From Gryganskiella cystojenkinii (lineage: Eukaryota > Mortierellomycota > Mortierellomycetes > Mortierellales > Mortierellaceae): a stretch of DNA of 32,276 nucleotides. Of the stretch, positions 1 through 10,158 are shown piece by piece; within the stretch, counting starts at the first letter, position 1, and each line of letters starts with the position of its first letter. Location of the stretch: the NCBI GenBank assembly GCA_015852425.1, contig JAAAIG010000044.1, positions 54,340-86,615 on the forward strand, written 5' to 3'. A program made the position numbers and the translations under genes. The notes beneath the pieces are model-generated. The model saw nothing but the letters and a program-made list of their open reading frames with translations. It had not been told where the DNA came from and did not search any database.

Positions 1-1228
1 CCAGTCCACGAATGAGAGAAATACCGCAAACACGGGCGTTTCTTTTTTTCAAAGTCAAAGTGGTATGTAAGGGTGGGCACTCTTTCCTTTCTTTGCGAAG
101 TTGTTGGCGAATGCTTTATCGATTGCGTGGAGGCTGAAAATGTCAAAGACAAAAAATAAAAAAATAAAAAAAATCGCGCATTCTTATTTTTTAAAAAAAG
201 TTGTGTTCTATCATTTGCTTTCGGATGTTACCGAATCGGATCTTCTCGGTCCTTGTCGATCGCTTTGCCGTTCAAGCGAAGGTTCAAGAAAGAGTGATAA
301 TGCAGGGGTGTAGGCAAACGCTGTGACAATTGGCGCGTACAGGTCATTCTCCCACCTTGCATTTTCTTGCTAACAGCCTCGCTTCCTAAAGCGAAACAAA
401 GATGGCACGGGTTTTAGCGAGAGGGTGCATGCTCATAAAAAAACACATCTGCAGAAACGCTCAGCCGATGAAGCAATGACTAAAAAATATCCGAGCGGTA
501 GGCGACGCGTCTCTGTCAGGAAGCTAGTTCAAACGAAAGAATTTTTTTCGGTCCTTTCGTTGGTTCCATCCATCAAGTTTAGCCAGCAATGCTGGCAGGA
601 ACGTAAGCGTGCGAGGAAAAAAATAAATCTTTTTTTATTTCGCCTTGGGTGGTTATGATCCCTGCGAAAAGGAATCGATTCTCGCCAAAACGCACGACCC
701 TTAAAGAGGGCTGAAGATGTGGTTCAGGACGACGGTGAGTTTGGAAAGAAAGAAAGGGTCACAATAGAAGAGAAAAGTAGAGGCAGTATGCCGAAGGAGG
801 ATGTGAAGACGAACGAAAAAGAAGGGACTGTCAGCAGGAACGAATCAAATCGAGAAAAAAGCCACCAGTCAAGAAAAGATATCGAGTCGAGTCCGTGCGC
901 CAACCATGGCTACTTCCTCCTCCGCTTTTCTGTTGTCCCTCACCTACGTTCCATCAGCAGCAATCACCCTCTCTCCCCTTTTTGAACAGATTACCCGGCC
1001 TTTCCATCGACATCGCCATTCTCATTGTCATCAACCCATTCGAGTGGATGCATCGCTCTTGAACAGACTCTCGCTCGGACCAAGAGTGTGTGTCGTTGCG
1101 ACCTGGACTGGCTACTCTCTCTTTTTCTATCATTGCCTCTCTTTCACCCCTCACTCTCTCTCCTTTCTCTTCATTATCCTCTCTCCTCCTTCTCCTCCTA
1201 TCTCCTTCCCTCTTCCCACATTAGAACA
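1..1228. other. Upstream intergenic region, no gene recognised
   Basis: No reading frame here resembles a known protein. The short open frames are rich in Lys, Arg and Ser and have no plausible splice partners. The stretch contains A-rich and T-rich low-complexity runs, and its last 100 bases are a pyrimidine-rich leader described separately. It is probably the upstream region of DET1 plus spacer from a gene lying left of the window. Confidence 0.5.
1114..1220 (+). promoter_or_regulatory. CT-rich leader directly upstream of DET1
   Basis: About 105 bases are almost entirely C and T (repeated CTCT, TCCTCC and CTTTCT), ending nine bases before the DET1 start codon. Pyrimidine-rich tracts of this kind are common just before or at transcription starts in filamentous fungi. 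Translating through the tract gives only a Leu/Ser/Phe-rich low-complexity peptide, which supports a non-coding role. No TATA box is obvious. The promoter role is inferred. Confidence 0.45.
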
Positions 1229-4200
1229 ATGTACAAGTCTGCCGGGTCCATGTCTCTGTCCATGCCCGTAACTCCCGAGCAGGATGAATTGATGGAAGGA
1301 AGTGACACATCTTACCTGCGACCCCCTCGTCGACCCAGGGAATCATTACTGCGTTCTCTTCGGGCTCGCGAACTTGGAGCCAACAGAGCCAAATGCCCTG
1401 TGGTGGCGTCCCGTCGGCTCTACCGGTCTATCCACCCCAACTCGACCATCCATGCCGTTGATTGTCAGTTCTCAAACCTCAAGAGGTTCACGCCATGCGG
1501 TCAGGTAAAGGATAGGCCTATTTCTCTACGATATTTATCGACCACCGGCGACTGGGAGAAGAGAGTTTCTTCAAACAATCATTTCGGTTCGAAGCATTTT
1601 CATCCATGAACTCTTCCCCGTCGACAGGATCTAAAGGGCTACAGACACCTTTTGCGTCAAGGCTGCGTGGTGGACACCAACGTACGATCGCTCTGTGGAA
1701 AGGACAAGGAGACAGAGGCGATAGGAACAAGGACTGCTTTTTTGCCTTTTTTTTGTATGATGGGTCATCTCCTTTGATTTCTAATCATTTGGCTTTTTTT
1801 TCAATTTTACCAACGTGATCCTCATATGCACCCCAAACGTCCGCACATGGAAACGTTCAACTTTCATGGATCCGAAACAACAAACAGTATCTGATCGGAA
1901 TGTCCAAGAACCAAAGATCTGTCCATATCTACAAGTTCAAAGGATCCGGAGGACCACCAGATGAGCGCTCAAGAGACCAGCTGCAGTTCAAAGACTACTT
2001 CGATCTGCTGCACGAGACCATGGTGCTGCGCGAATCAGAGTTGCTCTCCAAAGACTTTTGTCTTGTTACCGCTAATGGTCGATTTGTAAGGCCCATCGGA
2101 CAACAACCAGATTCAGGAACTTTTTTATATTGTTTCGACCGGGCTAACACCCCCGCCGCATTTTTTTTTGTGGAGATCGTAGATTATTGTCGCATCAGTA
2201 TCACCATGCACCGGAGGGTCCGCGGATGGTCGCGCATACCCTTGTTCACTGAACTGTATACCCAACCTGGATACGATCGTATTTTATGTCCTCGAATTGA
2301 CCACGGGCAAGGTATGACTAAATGTACTCGAAACAGGAAACATGTTACCGACAGCGTGTAGGACGAGCGACATCATGGTTAAGCATTTCCGTTTTACTTG
2401 GGTTACTCGGGACTAGATCATTGACAGACGCGAATTCAAGAATGAATACATCACCATCGCTCACCATGCTGGAGTCAGTCTCTACGACAATCTGTTTGCG
2501 GTTATGTTGACCCAGAGCCAGGCCATCCAAATCATCCACATCAAGGTAAGGACCGTTTCTTACTGCGGACGAAAACCAATTGTTTGCTAGCTTCGGCTAT
2601 ACTCACAAAATGTCTTTTCAAAAAAAAAAAAAAAAAAAAATAGAACGACGGAAGATTGATCGACCTACATAGGATAGGTTGGTTCAATCATGATGACGAC
2701 GAGTTGGTACTGGCGCGATATCGAGACTTCAACGAGCAATACCTGGCACGGCAAACGGAGTCCTCCAACTCTCCATTTTACCTCCATGGACTTAGTTTGA
2801 AAAACGAAGACTATGGTGATTACAGAGGCAGAGAGAAACACGAGTCCTTTGCGGTTGCGCCAATCGTCTCCTCCCCCTCAGTGGACTTTATTCCGGATGC
2901 GACTTACCACCAAGTCCCAACCAACACGAACAACAGTAATAATGTAGGCGCTCTCAGGACCAGCATTGTTCAACAATCCTTTGTTAGTCAGGTTTCATAC
3001 GCCAGCCGGAAGCACCGAGATGAACCTCACTCTCAGACCATCAGTGGTATCAAGCAGCGGCTAATGGCATACCTGTTCAAGAAAGCATTTGATGCTGACG
3101 ACGGCGGAGCAGCTCTGCGACATTTCCATCTTACGTTTGACCAGTTTGCGGGACTGATTATGCTGCGAATGCAGTTCCTGGACGAGACGACCCTACTTAT
3201 CAAGTTTGGCAAACTGGACTGTGTAGTGAGCAGAGTAAGGACTTGTGGCACTCCCCTTGGATATAGCAAAGGCTATGCTTGAGCTGTGGATAATAATCAT
3301 GCTCCTAATTTTTCACTGTAGGCGGATAGCACATATCAAACAGCGTTCTTTGTGTTTTACGATATCAGAACGACCGAGATTCTCAATGTATATGACAACG
3401 CATCAGAAGAGTTCCTGCGGATATACGAGGCTTGGGCGGATCAATTCTGTGCTACGGCTTATACGACCGCTGGAACCGACAAGCGGCATTATTCGTCGAC
3501 ATGCTCCAACAACATTTTCACAAAGGATCATTTGAAGAAAACACAATATGGGATGCGTCATGCACGGAACGGAGGGTAAGTTGATCCGTGCATCGGTGTC
3601 TTCTTCGTTGCTCCTGTGGATTATAAAGAAGCTGACCTTGGGATCCTTTGTTGTATTTTGTAGATCGGCTCAGGCGGTGAAGAGGTCCCTTTGCGTTCTT
3701 CCTTACAGCCCTCAGTCCCTGAGCGACAGCCCGTACTTGGATCAAGCCCTCTTCAGTTATGACGAGAAGGTCATTTCTGCATCTGATAGGTAAACGCAGA
3801 GGTTAATCCGATACTTCTTTAGACCAAACTTGGACTTTATTGTCGTGTTTTTTCCTGACCTTTAATTGCTCTGGGAAACTTAGGCAACGACCCTGTCAGG
3901 ACTTCCCGATCAAGTTTTATCTTCGAGGCAGTGGGGAACTCCGGTTCAAGATTCATCTCTTCAGACCCGGTGCGCAAGGAGGAAGCAATAACAGCAGCAA
4001 TAACAGCATCACCAATGGGACCAACAACAACATTAATAACACAAATACGAACAACAACCTCGCCAACCTTGCCACCACGCTCATGGCCAATAACGGTGGC
4101 ACGACGAACAACAATCAGAACTCTGGTGGAGGAGGGGGAACAACGGCGGTCCGATCCAAGAAAGTAGCGACATTCATTGCTCATCCACGGGAGCCGTTCA

Positions 4201-4280
4201 TCATTTCGATTATTCAACAGCATTTGCAGCCCACAATCCTCAACTTTCATATTCGTGTTCCCGACCCGGAACCGCTGTAA
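1229..4280 (+). CDS. DET1: DET1 homologue (DDB1-CUL4 ubiquitin-ligase adaptor)
   Basis: Eight exons: 1229-1504, 1888-2085, 2183-2311, 2417-2545, 2644-3234, 3322-3575, 3664-3789, 3884-4280. They give 699 aa. The start is the first in-frame ATG after the CT-rich leader. The product aligns with animal and plant DET1 along its length. Examples are RRLYRSIHPN (62-71), the FTPCGQYLIG segment across the first splice (matching FSPDGRYFIAF), SPYLDQALFSYDEK (549-561) and a C-terminus with FIAHPREPF and NFHIR. DET1 is known to act with DDB1, DDA1 and CUL4, and in animals with COP1, in nuclear ubiquitination. Two stretches look like lineage additions: a polar linker around 270-340 and an Asn/Gly-rich linker at about 598-657. 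The aspartate usual in the FSPDG motif is cysteine here (C90). Identity rests on remembered alignment and is strong. Function in a fungus is inferred. Confidence 0.9.
2620..2640 (+). repeat. A21 homopolymer at the end of DET1 intron 4
   Basis: Twenty-one consecutive A bases sit immediately before the TAG acceptor of intron 4 (acceptor AG at 2642-2643), where a pyrimidine tract would be expected. The downstream exon is secure because it continues the conserved DET1 frame. Confidence 0.9.
3979..4067 (+). repeat. AAC/AAT-rich asparagine-coding repeat in DET1
   Basis: This imperfect trinucleotide repeat within the last DET1 exon encodes an Asn/Ser/Thr-rich linker (about residues 600-626). It sits between the conserved FRPG strand and the VATFIAHP segment. 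It is a likely length-variable, disordered surface loop. Confidence 0.75.
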
Positions 4281-5139
4281 CGTTAATACCACGTCTCGGA
4301 ACTCTTTTCTTCCGTCGACTCGGCTGTCTGTTTCCGTTTGAGGAGACCTGCTCGAACATGGGATGAGTTCAGGTAACGAACTCGGATTAGCCATACTGAG
4401 AGGACGGGAGGCGACCAAGACGACCAAGGGATATTATGCTTCCCATCAAAGAAGCTCTGTACAAATACCACCCATCATTGATGTAATAATAACGAAGAAC
4501 CTTATCATGATACTCACAAATAAGGACCAACTAGACGTTTTTCGATGATGAAGATAAGAGAAAGAAAAAGGATGAGGATGAGGACGATGAGAAGTTCCAA
4601 ACTGACATCAGAGTAGCCACTGCTCACAGATTGACGTCAAACAATCGCTTGCGCCTATTCCTTCTGAATACGCGCCTCTAATTATTCCTGACGCCTCTAC
4701 TTCAACAGCTTTCTATCTCAGTGGCAGCGATGCTCACGCTTTCTAACTGACTCGGAGGTAGAAATGTACAGTCAAAAAAACCGACAAGAGTCTTTCATCC
4801 TTCATCGAAAAATGGAGAAGCAAACACCCATACCAACTCGCCATTCCCAGTCTCAGGTCTCTATGCTATCTCAAAGAATTCTCAAAGCTTGGACGGCCTC
4901 CACAAACACTCGCTCACACTTTTTTCGAGTAATAATTTTTGGTGGCAAAAGGTACCTTGAGACAAAGAACTGCGTTTGCAACTATAGAGGGTTCACGAAA
5001 GATTTCAATTGAAGAGGGCTTTCTCCACAAGTAGTCGTCCACTGAAGATCACTTTGATTCTTTTACATTCCGTTCGACTTTCTCCTTTCGTCGACATTGG
5101 ACAACTCTCAATAAACAGCAACAGAACAAGTTTAACATA
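4281..5139. other. DET1-EMI1 intergenic region with an acidic coding-like patch
   Basis: No gene is recognised. The DET1 3' UTR and the EMI1 promoter should lie here. At about 4545-4620 a GATGAG-rich patch reads as a Lys/Asp/Glu-rich peptide followed by KFQTDIRVATA before running to a stop. It has no convincing start or splice context. A second open frame at 4764-5012 (82 codons) resembles nothing I know. Confidence 0.5.
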
Positions 5140-5961
5140 ATGGGCTGGTTCTCTCGTTCATCGTCAACAAACGCAACCTCCGAGACCACCAAAGACGATC
5201 ATTCCTCGGCGGATCAGCAACCCACTTCCTCAAAGCAACAATCACCTGAAAAGGAAAACACAAGTAATGAGGGCCTTCACAACAAGACCTCACCAGAACC
5301 AACAGCAACACCAGCATCAACACAGACTCAACAACCACATACAGAGACACAGCGCGAGAGACCTGTCCAAACTTATACCTATGGTGGCGATCCTCTTCCT
5401 CTTCGGTTTGACGAGTACGAGGAGCCCGAGGATGTTTTTGCTCGATTCAAGGTTGGCGATGCCATGAACCACCTCGCAGCGTGCTCTTGTAAGTCAACAA
5501 GGACATTGGACTCATAATGGATCCGTTAGAGAGGAGATCAGATCCACCTCCGAGGAAAAGATCGAGTTACCTTATTTTGACTGCTCGGCTCTTTTCTTCC
5601 TCTTCATTTTTTAGCACTGGGGTCCAACATCAGGAACTACTACCGTTTCGGAACCTTTAGAGATTGTGGAGACAAGTACGATCATTTGAAGTTTTGCCTG
5701 AGTATCAAGACCAAATCGTCTCAGGTCGCTCAAGTCATGATTCAAAAACGAGATGCGGAACTCAGGGCCAAGAAGGCTGCGCAACCCAACTCGGAAGATG
5801 TTTGGACCAAACGAACGTAAGAAATCGGAACAAAACATAGGCGGTCATGATCCTTCTTGGTGCTCGAGCTAATTGTTTTCACTTTATTGTTCGATCCTCT
5901 ATAACATAGGCATCCTCCAGAGGAGCTAGTCAACTTGGCAAGACAAGGACAACAACATTAG
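5140..5961 (+). CDS. EMI1 / DUF3128 family protein
   Basis: Three exons (5140-5488, 5615-5816, 5910-5961) encode 200 aa. The N-terminal 80 residues are Ser/Thr/Gln-rich and probably disordered. The conserved part runs from about 85 to 180 and carries the DUF3128 hallmarks: NYYRFGTFRDC (124-134), then a CX9C spacing (C134, C144), then the NSEDVW motif near the C-terminus. The family is named for yeast Emi1 (early meiotic induction). The biochemical role is poorly known, and CX9C spacing suggests a possible mitochondrial intermembrane-space connection. Of the upstream cysteine pair expected in a twin CX9C fold only C116 is present, with Val at position 106. The start MGW carries glycine 2, but myristoylation cannot be judged. 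Family assignment is fairly secure; function is not. Confidence 0.8.
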
Positions 5962-6268
5962 ATAGGTATCATTCACAATTATAAAACCTGGCATATCTAA
6001 CAAATACACCGAAACTATCAAGACCAACCATCGGGCAATAGCTGCTGTGTCACGTCAATTTTTTTTTGACGGATTTCTTTTTTAATTAGAAGTTTCTCCT
6101 TGTAGTGACTGAGAGAGATCGGCAGACAGATGGAGGGAGGAGAGGGAGAGAGCGGCCAAAATTTGTACAATTTTTGAGAGGTCATAAAATAAGAGAGATG
6201 TGCTACTTAATGAGAACAAAAGTGGTATAAGAACCCAGGGGAGGGAGGGATCAGGTTCGCAATGGTAT
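5962..6268. other. Convergent 3' intergenic region between EMI1 and REEP genes
   Basis: This 307-bp stretch separates two converging stop codons and should hold both 3' UTRs. It is AT-rich at about 6057-6090, with a T9 run, and GA-rich after 6108. I see no canonical AATAAA on either strand and no gene. Confidence 0.5.
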
Positions 6269-8074
6269 CTACAAATCCTCGACTGGACTCTCGACAGTGG
6301 TCGCAGAGGGGTTCCAGTGCATCGTTGAGGCAGCGGCATAAGACTGCAGGGCTTCCTGGGTCAACGGCTTGGACTGCACCTGTTGCTGTTGCTGCTGCTG
6401 CTGTTGTTGGAGCTGAATCTTTTGACGAAGCTGGTACTGCTCCTGGACAGACATGGGTGTAGGTGTAGCATTGTTGCTATGGAGTCTACTCAAATCCGAG
6501 GCGAACGTAGCCCCTCCGAGACGGGTCTCCTCGCCCGCTGCTGACAAGTTTGACGACAGTGGTGGCGCACTCCAAACACTCTCTGTGGACTCGAACAACG
6601 CCGTTTCAGCAAACGAACCAGAGTCATGGGGTGAGCTAGACATCAGCTCGCGGTGGAGGTCCATGGGCTGATGTTGAGAGGAAGGCGAGGCGAGACGGTT
6701 GTGCAATTGTTGTTGGTGCTCCAGATGCTTGTGCGAGAGCTGTTGATGTTGTTGGAGAGCACGTTGATGCTCCAGGAAATCCTCGTCTTCATCGTCCTCT
6801 TCGTCATCGTCTTCAAAGGTATCTCGACGGATGCGACCTTGGTTCAGGTCTCGAAAGGTTGCGGTGTCTCGTCTGGAACCTCCTTTGGCATAGAATTGTT
6901 GTTCGAATTGCTGTTGCTGATACTGAGGCTGCTGTTGTTGGTATTGTTGGTGCTGTTGCTGTTGCTGCTGAGCCAAGGTCGAGGGTAAGATCTGGAGACT
7001 GCCTGGTCTTGAACTGGAGCCAGCTCCGCCAGAGGGACCGCCACGGCTATGGTGCGACATTTCAGACTTCAGACTGTGGTTGCTGGGTTTACGAGCGACT
7101 TCGCGACCATCCTTGGATTTGGCTTGGATCAAAGGCTGGAAATAATCAAAGATCAAGGTCGCGCCCCGTCGTTGTGCCCACCAGAGGAACAGCAATTTGC
7201 CCAGGTTGTAACCTGGGATCCAGTCGAGAAGAAAACTTGACCATGTATCGACGACTTGAACTGTGCCATAGATACTCCAGTAGGCTAGCCATTGACGTGT
7301 GGCCTTTTCCTTACGAGTCTGGGAAAAAAGGGCCCATTTACGACGCATCCTCTGCTTCATTCTCTCTTCGACCGTCAAAGAAATCGAGCCAGAGGTGGTG
7401 GTGAGGTTGTCGATATCAGAGTAATTGGAATATTCGGAGGGACGACCCCAGGAAGAGACGGAGCGACGACTATCATAGTCCTCCTGACTGCTGCTATAAG
7501 AGTTGCTGCTGTGCATGAGATCGTCGGTACTCTGGTTGTTGCTCATGCGGTTGAGGTGTCGGGAGGATCGACGGCGACTGTGACTCCGGCTCCGACGACC
7601 CATGTCGACATCTCCGTAGACGCTACTACTCCTGCGACGGTGGTGCAAGGGTCCATATTCTGTTGGTTCCAATCCCAGCTCTCTTGGAGGGGCGATCGGC
7701 TCACTGTTGATGGTCTTGATGGAACAATAGGCTGGATAGGCGACTGCACAGATATTTGTGGTGAGGTAGACGCTTCGCCTGTACAACTGTCGACAGCCGT
7801 AAAGAAAAAGGACGCAGAGAAAGGAAAAGACGTGCTGGGGTTTGAGACCGATACGGAAGAGGATAGACTTGAAGAAGAAGTTTTGGGAGAGGAGGGCTTC
7901 GATTTGTTCTATCCTTGAGAGATGATGTCGACGAATGTAAAAGGTGATGGAGGAAAGGTTCAAGGGGACGGTGGCCTCGACCCGGTCCAGGGTTCGGTCC
8001 AGCAGAGCCGTGAAGGGCAACGGAGGGTCTGTCTGTGTGGACGAGTCCACCTTGGCACGGGGAAAAGATGCCAT
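6269..8074 (-). CDS. TB2/DP1/HVA22 (REEP/Yop1-type) membrane protein with long insertion and poly-Q tail
   Basis: A single uninterrupted exon encodes 601 aa. Residues 81-125 hold a hydrophobic segment (HVFSFLCVLFLYG) and then the YPAYCSIKTI motif typical of the first half of TB2/DP1/HVA22. The second half, RQWLAYWSIYG to LLFLWWAQRRGA (about 260-304), carries the family's QWLxYW motif and second hairpin. Known members bend ER tubules by inserting paired hairpins. Here about 135 Ser/Arg-rich residues (126-260) separate the halves, where relatives have a short loop. The C-terminus (about 340-601) is Gln/Ser/His-rich, with Q tracts and an acidic DDDEEDDEDED patch. The N-terminal 80 residues are an extension with amphipathic stretches. 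The insertion has no obvious GT-AG pair and keeps frame, so it looks coding. It lies head-to-head with RPF2. Confidence 0.85.
   Translation of the reverse strand: MASFPRAKVDSSTQTDPPLPFTALLDRTLDRVEATVPLNLSSITFYIRRHHLSRIEQIEALLSQNFFFKSILFRIGLKPQHVFSFLCVLFLYGCRQLYRRSVYLTTNICAVAYPAYCSIKTINSEPIAPPRELGLEPTEYGPLHHRRRSSSVYGDVDMGRRSRSHSRRRSSRHLNRMSNNQSTDDLMHSSNSYSSSQEDYDSRRSVSSWGRPSEYSNYSDIDNLTTTSGSISLTVEERMKQRMRRKWALFSQTRKEKATRQWLAYWSIYGTVQVVDTWSSFLLDWIPGYNLGKLLFLWWAQRRGATLIFDYFQPLIQAKSKDGREVARKPSNHSLKSEMSHHSRGGPSGGAGSSSRPGSLQILPSTLAQQQQQQHQQYQQQQPQYQQQQFEQQFYAKGGSRRDTATFRDLNQGRIRRDTFEDDDEEDDEDEDFLEHQRALQQHQQLSHKHLEHQQQLHNRLASPSSQHQPMDLHRELMSSSPHDSGSFAETALFESTESVWSAPPLSSNLSAAGEETRLGGATFASDLSRLHSNNATPTPMSVQEQYQLRQKIQLQQQQQQQQQQVQSKPLTQEALQSYAAASTMHWNPSATTVESPVEDL
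6381..6416 (-). repeat. CAG/CAA poly-glutamine tract near the REEP C-terminus
   Basis: On the plus strand this reads as CTG/TTG triplets. On the coding strand it gives a run of ten glutamines (QIQLQ leading into Q10) about 30 residues from the C-terminus. Interruption by CAA should partly stabilise it. Confidence 0.85.
6896..6971 (-). repeat. Second Gln-rich trinucleotide tract in the REEP gene
   Basis: This imperfect CAG/CAA repeat encodes alternating Gln, Tyr and His blocks (Q6HQQYQ4PQYQ4 pattern) in the predicted disordered tail, downstream of the membrane domain. Confidence 0.8.
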
Positions 8075-8589
8075 TCACAGGGTGGAGAGGGCACGCGTGA
8101 AAGGAGGGAAGGATGAATGGGATAAAAAGAAGAAGACAAGAGTCAATGACGAGAGATGAGGTGAGTGAAGGGAAGAGAATACTTGACTAATCGCCTTTCA
8201 CCTTACAGGACGAACAAAAAGCACACGACTGAGGAAAGGAGAAAAAATGACCAAGAAAAACGGAACGACGAGCGGTTCCCTGCTCGGTGGACATGTGAAT
8301 GAGCCCGATTGAAACCTTGAGGGGGACACCGATGTGGAATAATTTTTTTGCTGATTTAAATAAACTGGAGTAAATGATTCAGATAAAAATACATCATGTG
8401 ATCTCGCGTGACTGCTCTATTTTAAGAGAGTAAACAACTACTATGGCCCAAAAAAAAAAAAAAAAAGAGGCTTCGTTCAAGTTTCGTTTTTTCTCCCTCC
8501 TGTGCTGGACCATCAAAGTGATCACCTACTCATTACAACCATCCCTTTCATCCTATCCCATCTAATCACAAATATACCGCACTCATACA
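8075..8589. promoter_or_regulatory. Divergent promoter region of REEP (-) and RPF2 (+)
   Basis: This 515-bp stretch lies between two divergent start codons and must contain both promoters. It includes an A17 run at about 8450-8466 and pyrimidine-rich sequence near 8485-8500. The purine-rich segment at 8075-8155 reads as CT-rich on the REEP strand. No gene is seen inside. Confidence 0.5.
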
Positions 8590-9780
8590 ATGTTGCGTAC
8601 CATCACCCCCCGCAATGCCCGTGTGAAGCGTGTGCTCAAGAACAGAGAGGCCAAGACCGAGGAGAACGTCAAGACCGCAATCTTCATCCGTGGCAGTCAG
8701 ACAAGCCAGGTCGTTAATGATGCCCTCGCCGACCTTGTATGTTTGACAACATTCCCATGGCCCTTCTGGAATTACACTGTTTACCACCACTATGTTGAAC
8801 TTTTTCGGACTACCTTCCGTTCTTACCCGCTTTGACTGTGACCTGTGAACTGACTCGTATATGCGTTTTTGGCACTCTCCTTTCTGTCCCTATAGTACAT
8901 GCTCAAAAAGCCCTACGCTGTCAACTTTACAAAGAAGAACCAGATCCACCCCTTCGAAGACCAGTCTAACCTCCAGTTTTTCTCACAAAAGAACGATGCC
9001 TCGCTCTTTGTCATCGGAACTCACTCAAAGAAGCGCCCCAACACCCTCACTTTCGCCCGCATGTTTGACCACCAGCTCTTGGACATGATGGAGGTCTCGA
9101 TCGAGCACGGTGTCCCTATGAAGGACTTCAAGGTACAGTCCCCCGTCTACTCTGGAGGATCTTTTACTCTTTTGCCGCTTGAAACAATGAAAGCTAACAG
9201 ATCATCTTCTTGACCAAAATAGACCCCCAAGAGTGCCATTGGAATGCGCCCATGCTTCATGTTCAGCGGCGACATGTGGGACCAGAACACCAACTATATT
9301 ATGCTCAAGTCAATGCTGTTGGATTTCTACCACGGACAAACCGTCGATAAAGTTTCGCTCGCTGGATTGGAGTATGTGATCTCTGTTACTGCAGGACCAA
9401 TGACCTCAGAGGGTAAGCCCGGCAAGGTCTACTTGCGTACCTACACCGTCACCTTGAAGCGTTCCGGTGTCAAGTTGCCAAGAGTCGAGTTGATCGAGAT
9501 GGGTCCTAGCATGGATATGACCTTTGGTCGCATCATGGAAGCCAAGCCCGACGTCTGGAAGCAATCGCTCAGGGTACCCAAGGAGCTCAAGCCCAAGAAG
9601 AAGAAGAATATCACCAGGGACGAGATGGGCGATACTGTCGGTCGTATTCACTTGGGCAAGCAGGATTTCGACAAGATTCAGACGCGCAAGATGAAGGGTT
9701 TGAAGAAGCGTGCTGCCGAGGACGAGGACTCTGCCAAGGAGAAGAAGCAGCGTGTAGACGAGAGCGACGACGAGGAGTAA
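8590..9780 (+). CDS. RPF2: Ribosome production factor 2 (RPF2), Brix domain
   Basis: Three exons (8590-8736, 8896-9132, 9223-9780) give 313 aa, the usual size for RPF2. The N-terminus MLRTITPRNARVKRVLKNRE and the Brix-domain block with SKKRPNTLTFARMFD, the segment ending in MFSGDMWD, and PRVELIEMGPSMDMTFGR match the RPF2 family closely. RPF2 works with RRS1 to load 5S rRNA, uL18 and uL5 into pre-60S particles in the nucleolus. The tail after residue 240 is Lys-rich (KPKKKKN), then mixed acidic and basic (DEDSAKEKKQ), as in orthologues. The third exon start at 9223 was chosen because it restores KDFKTPKSAIG. Codon use is biased toward C/G-ending codons, as expected for strong expression. No RRS1 gene is in the window. 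Confidence 0.95.
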
Positions 9781-10158
9781 ATACAGTTTATCCTTTTTTT
9801 CTCTCGGCTTGGTTCTATACTATACTTTTGCATCTTCCATAGTTTTCTTTTCTCTTCCCTTGTTCATGATCACCCTTTTTGCATATAAAAACATAACGAT
9901 TACCCCCGCAACAGCCGGATCACTGCTTCTCGAATGGTGCCAAAGAAGGAAGAAAGGGTACTTCTGCGCCATGGAAAGTTCGTTCAGGGCCGTGATTTGA
10001 TCGATCGATGGACGCACAATTTGAGTTTCAGCGCTTTGGCTTTGTTGGTCATACCTCACACCGGTTCGGGCTTTGTCGTCGGTTTTTACTTCTTTGCTTG
10101 CATTCCTTTTTTCTTTTTCTTCATTCCTTTCCTTCTCTCCTTCATTCATCTCAGTGTC
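9781..10158. other. RPF2-HAD intergenic region
   Basis: This region holds the RPF2 3' UTR and the promoter of the next gene. The last 60 bases before the HAD start (about 10095-10155) are T/C-rich, resembling other leaders in this window. An open frame runs into the HAD start from 9934 but reads as hydrophobic low-complexity sequence from this leader, so it was not used. Confidence 0.45.

Noticed and set aside
1025..1228. N-terminal extension of DET1 through the CT-rich leader
   Set aside because: There is no ATG in frame, and the translation is Leu/Ser/Phe low complexity from a pyrimidine tract. The first ATG is at 1229.
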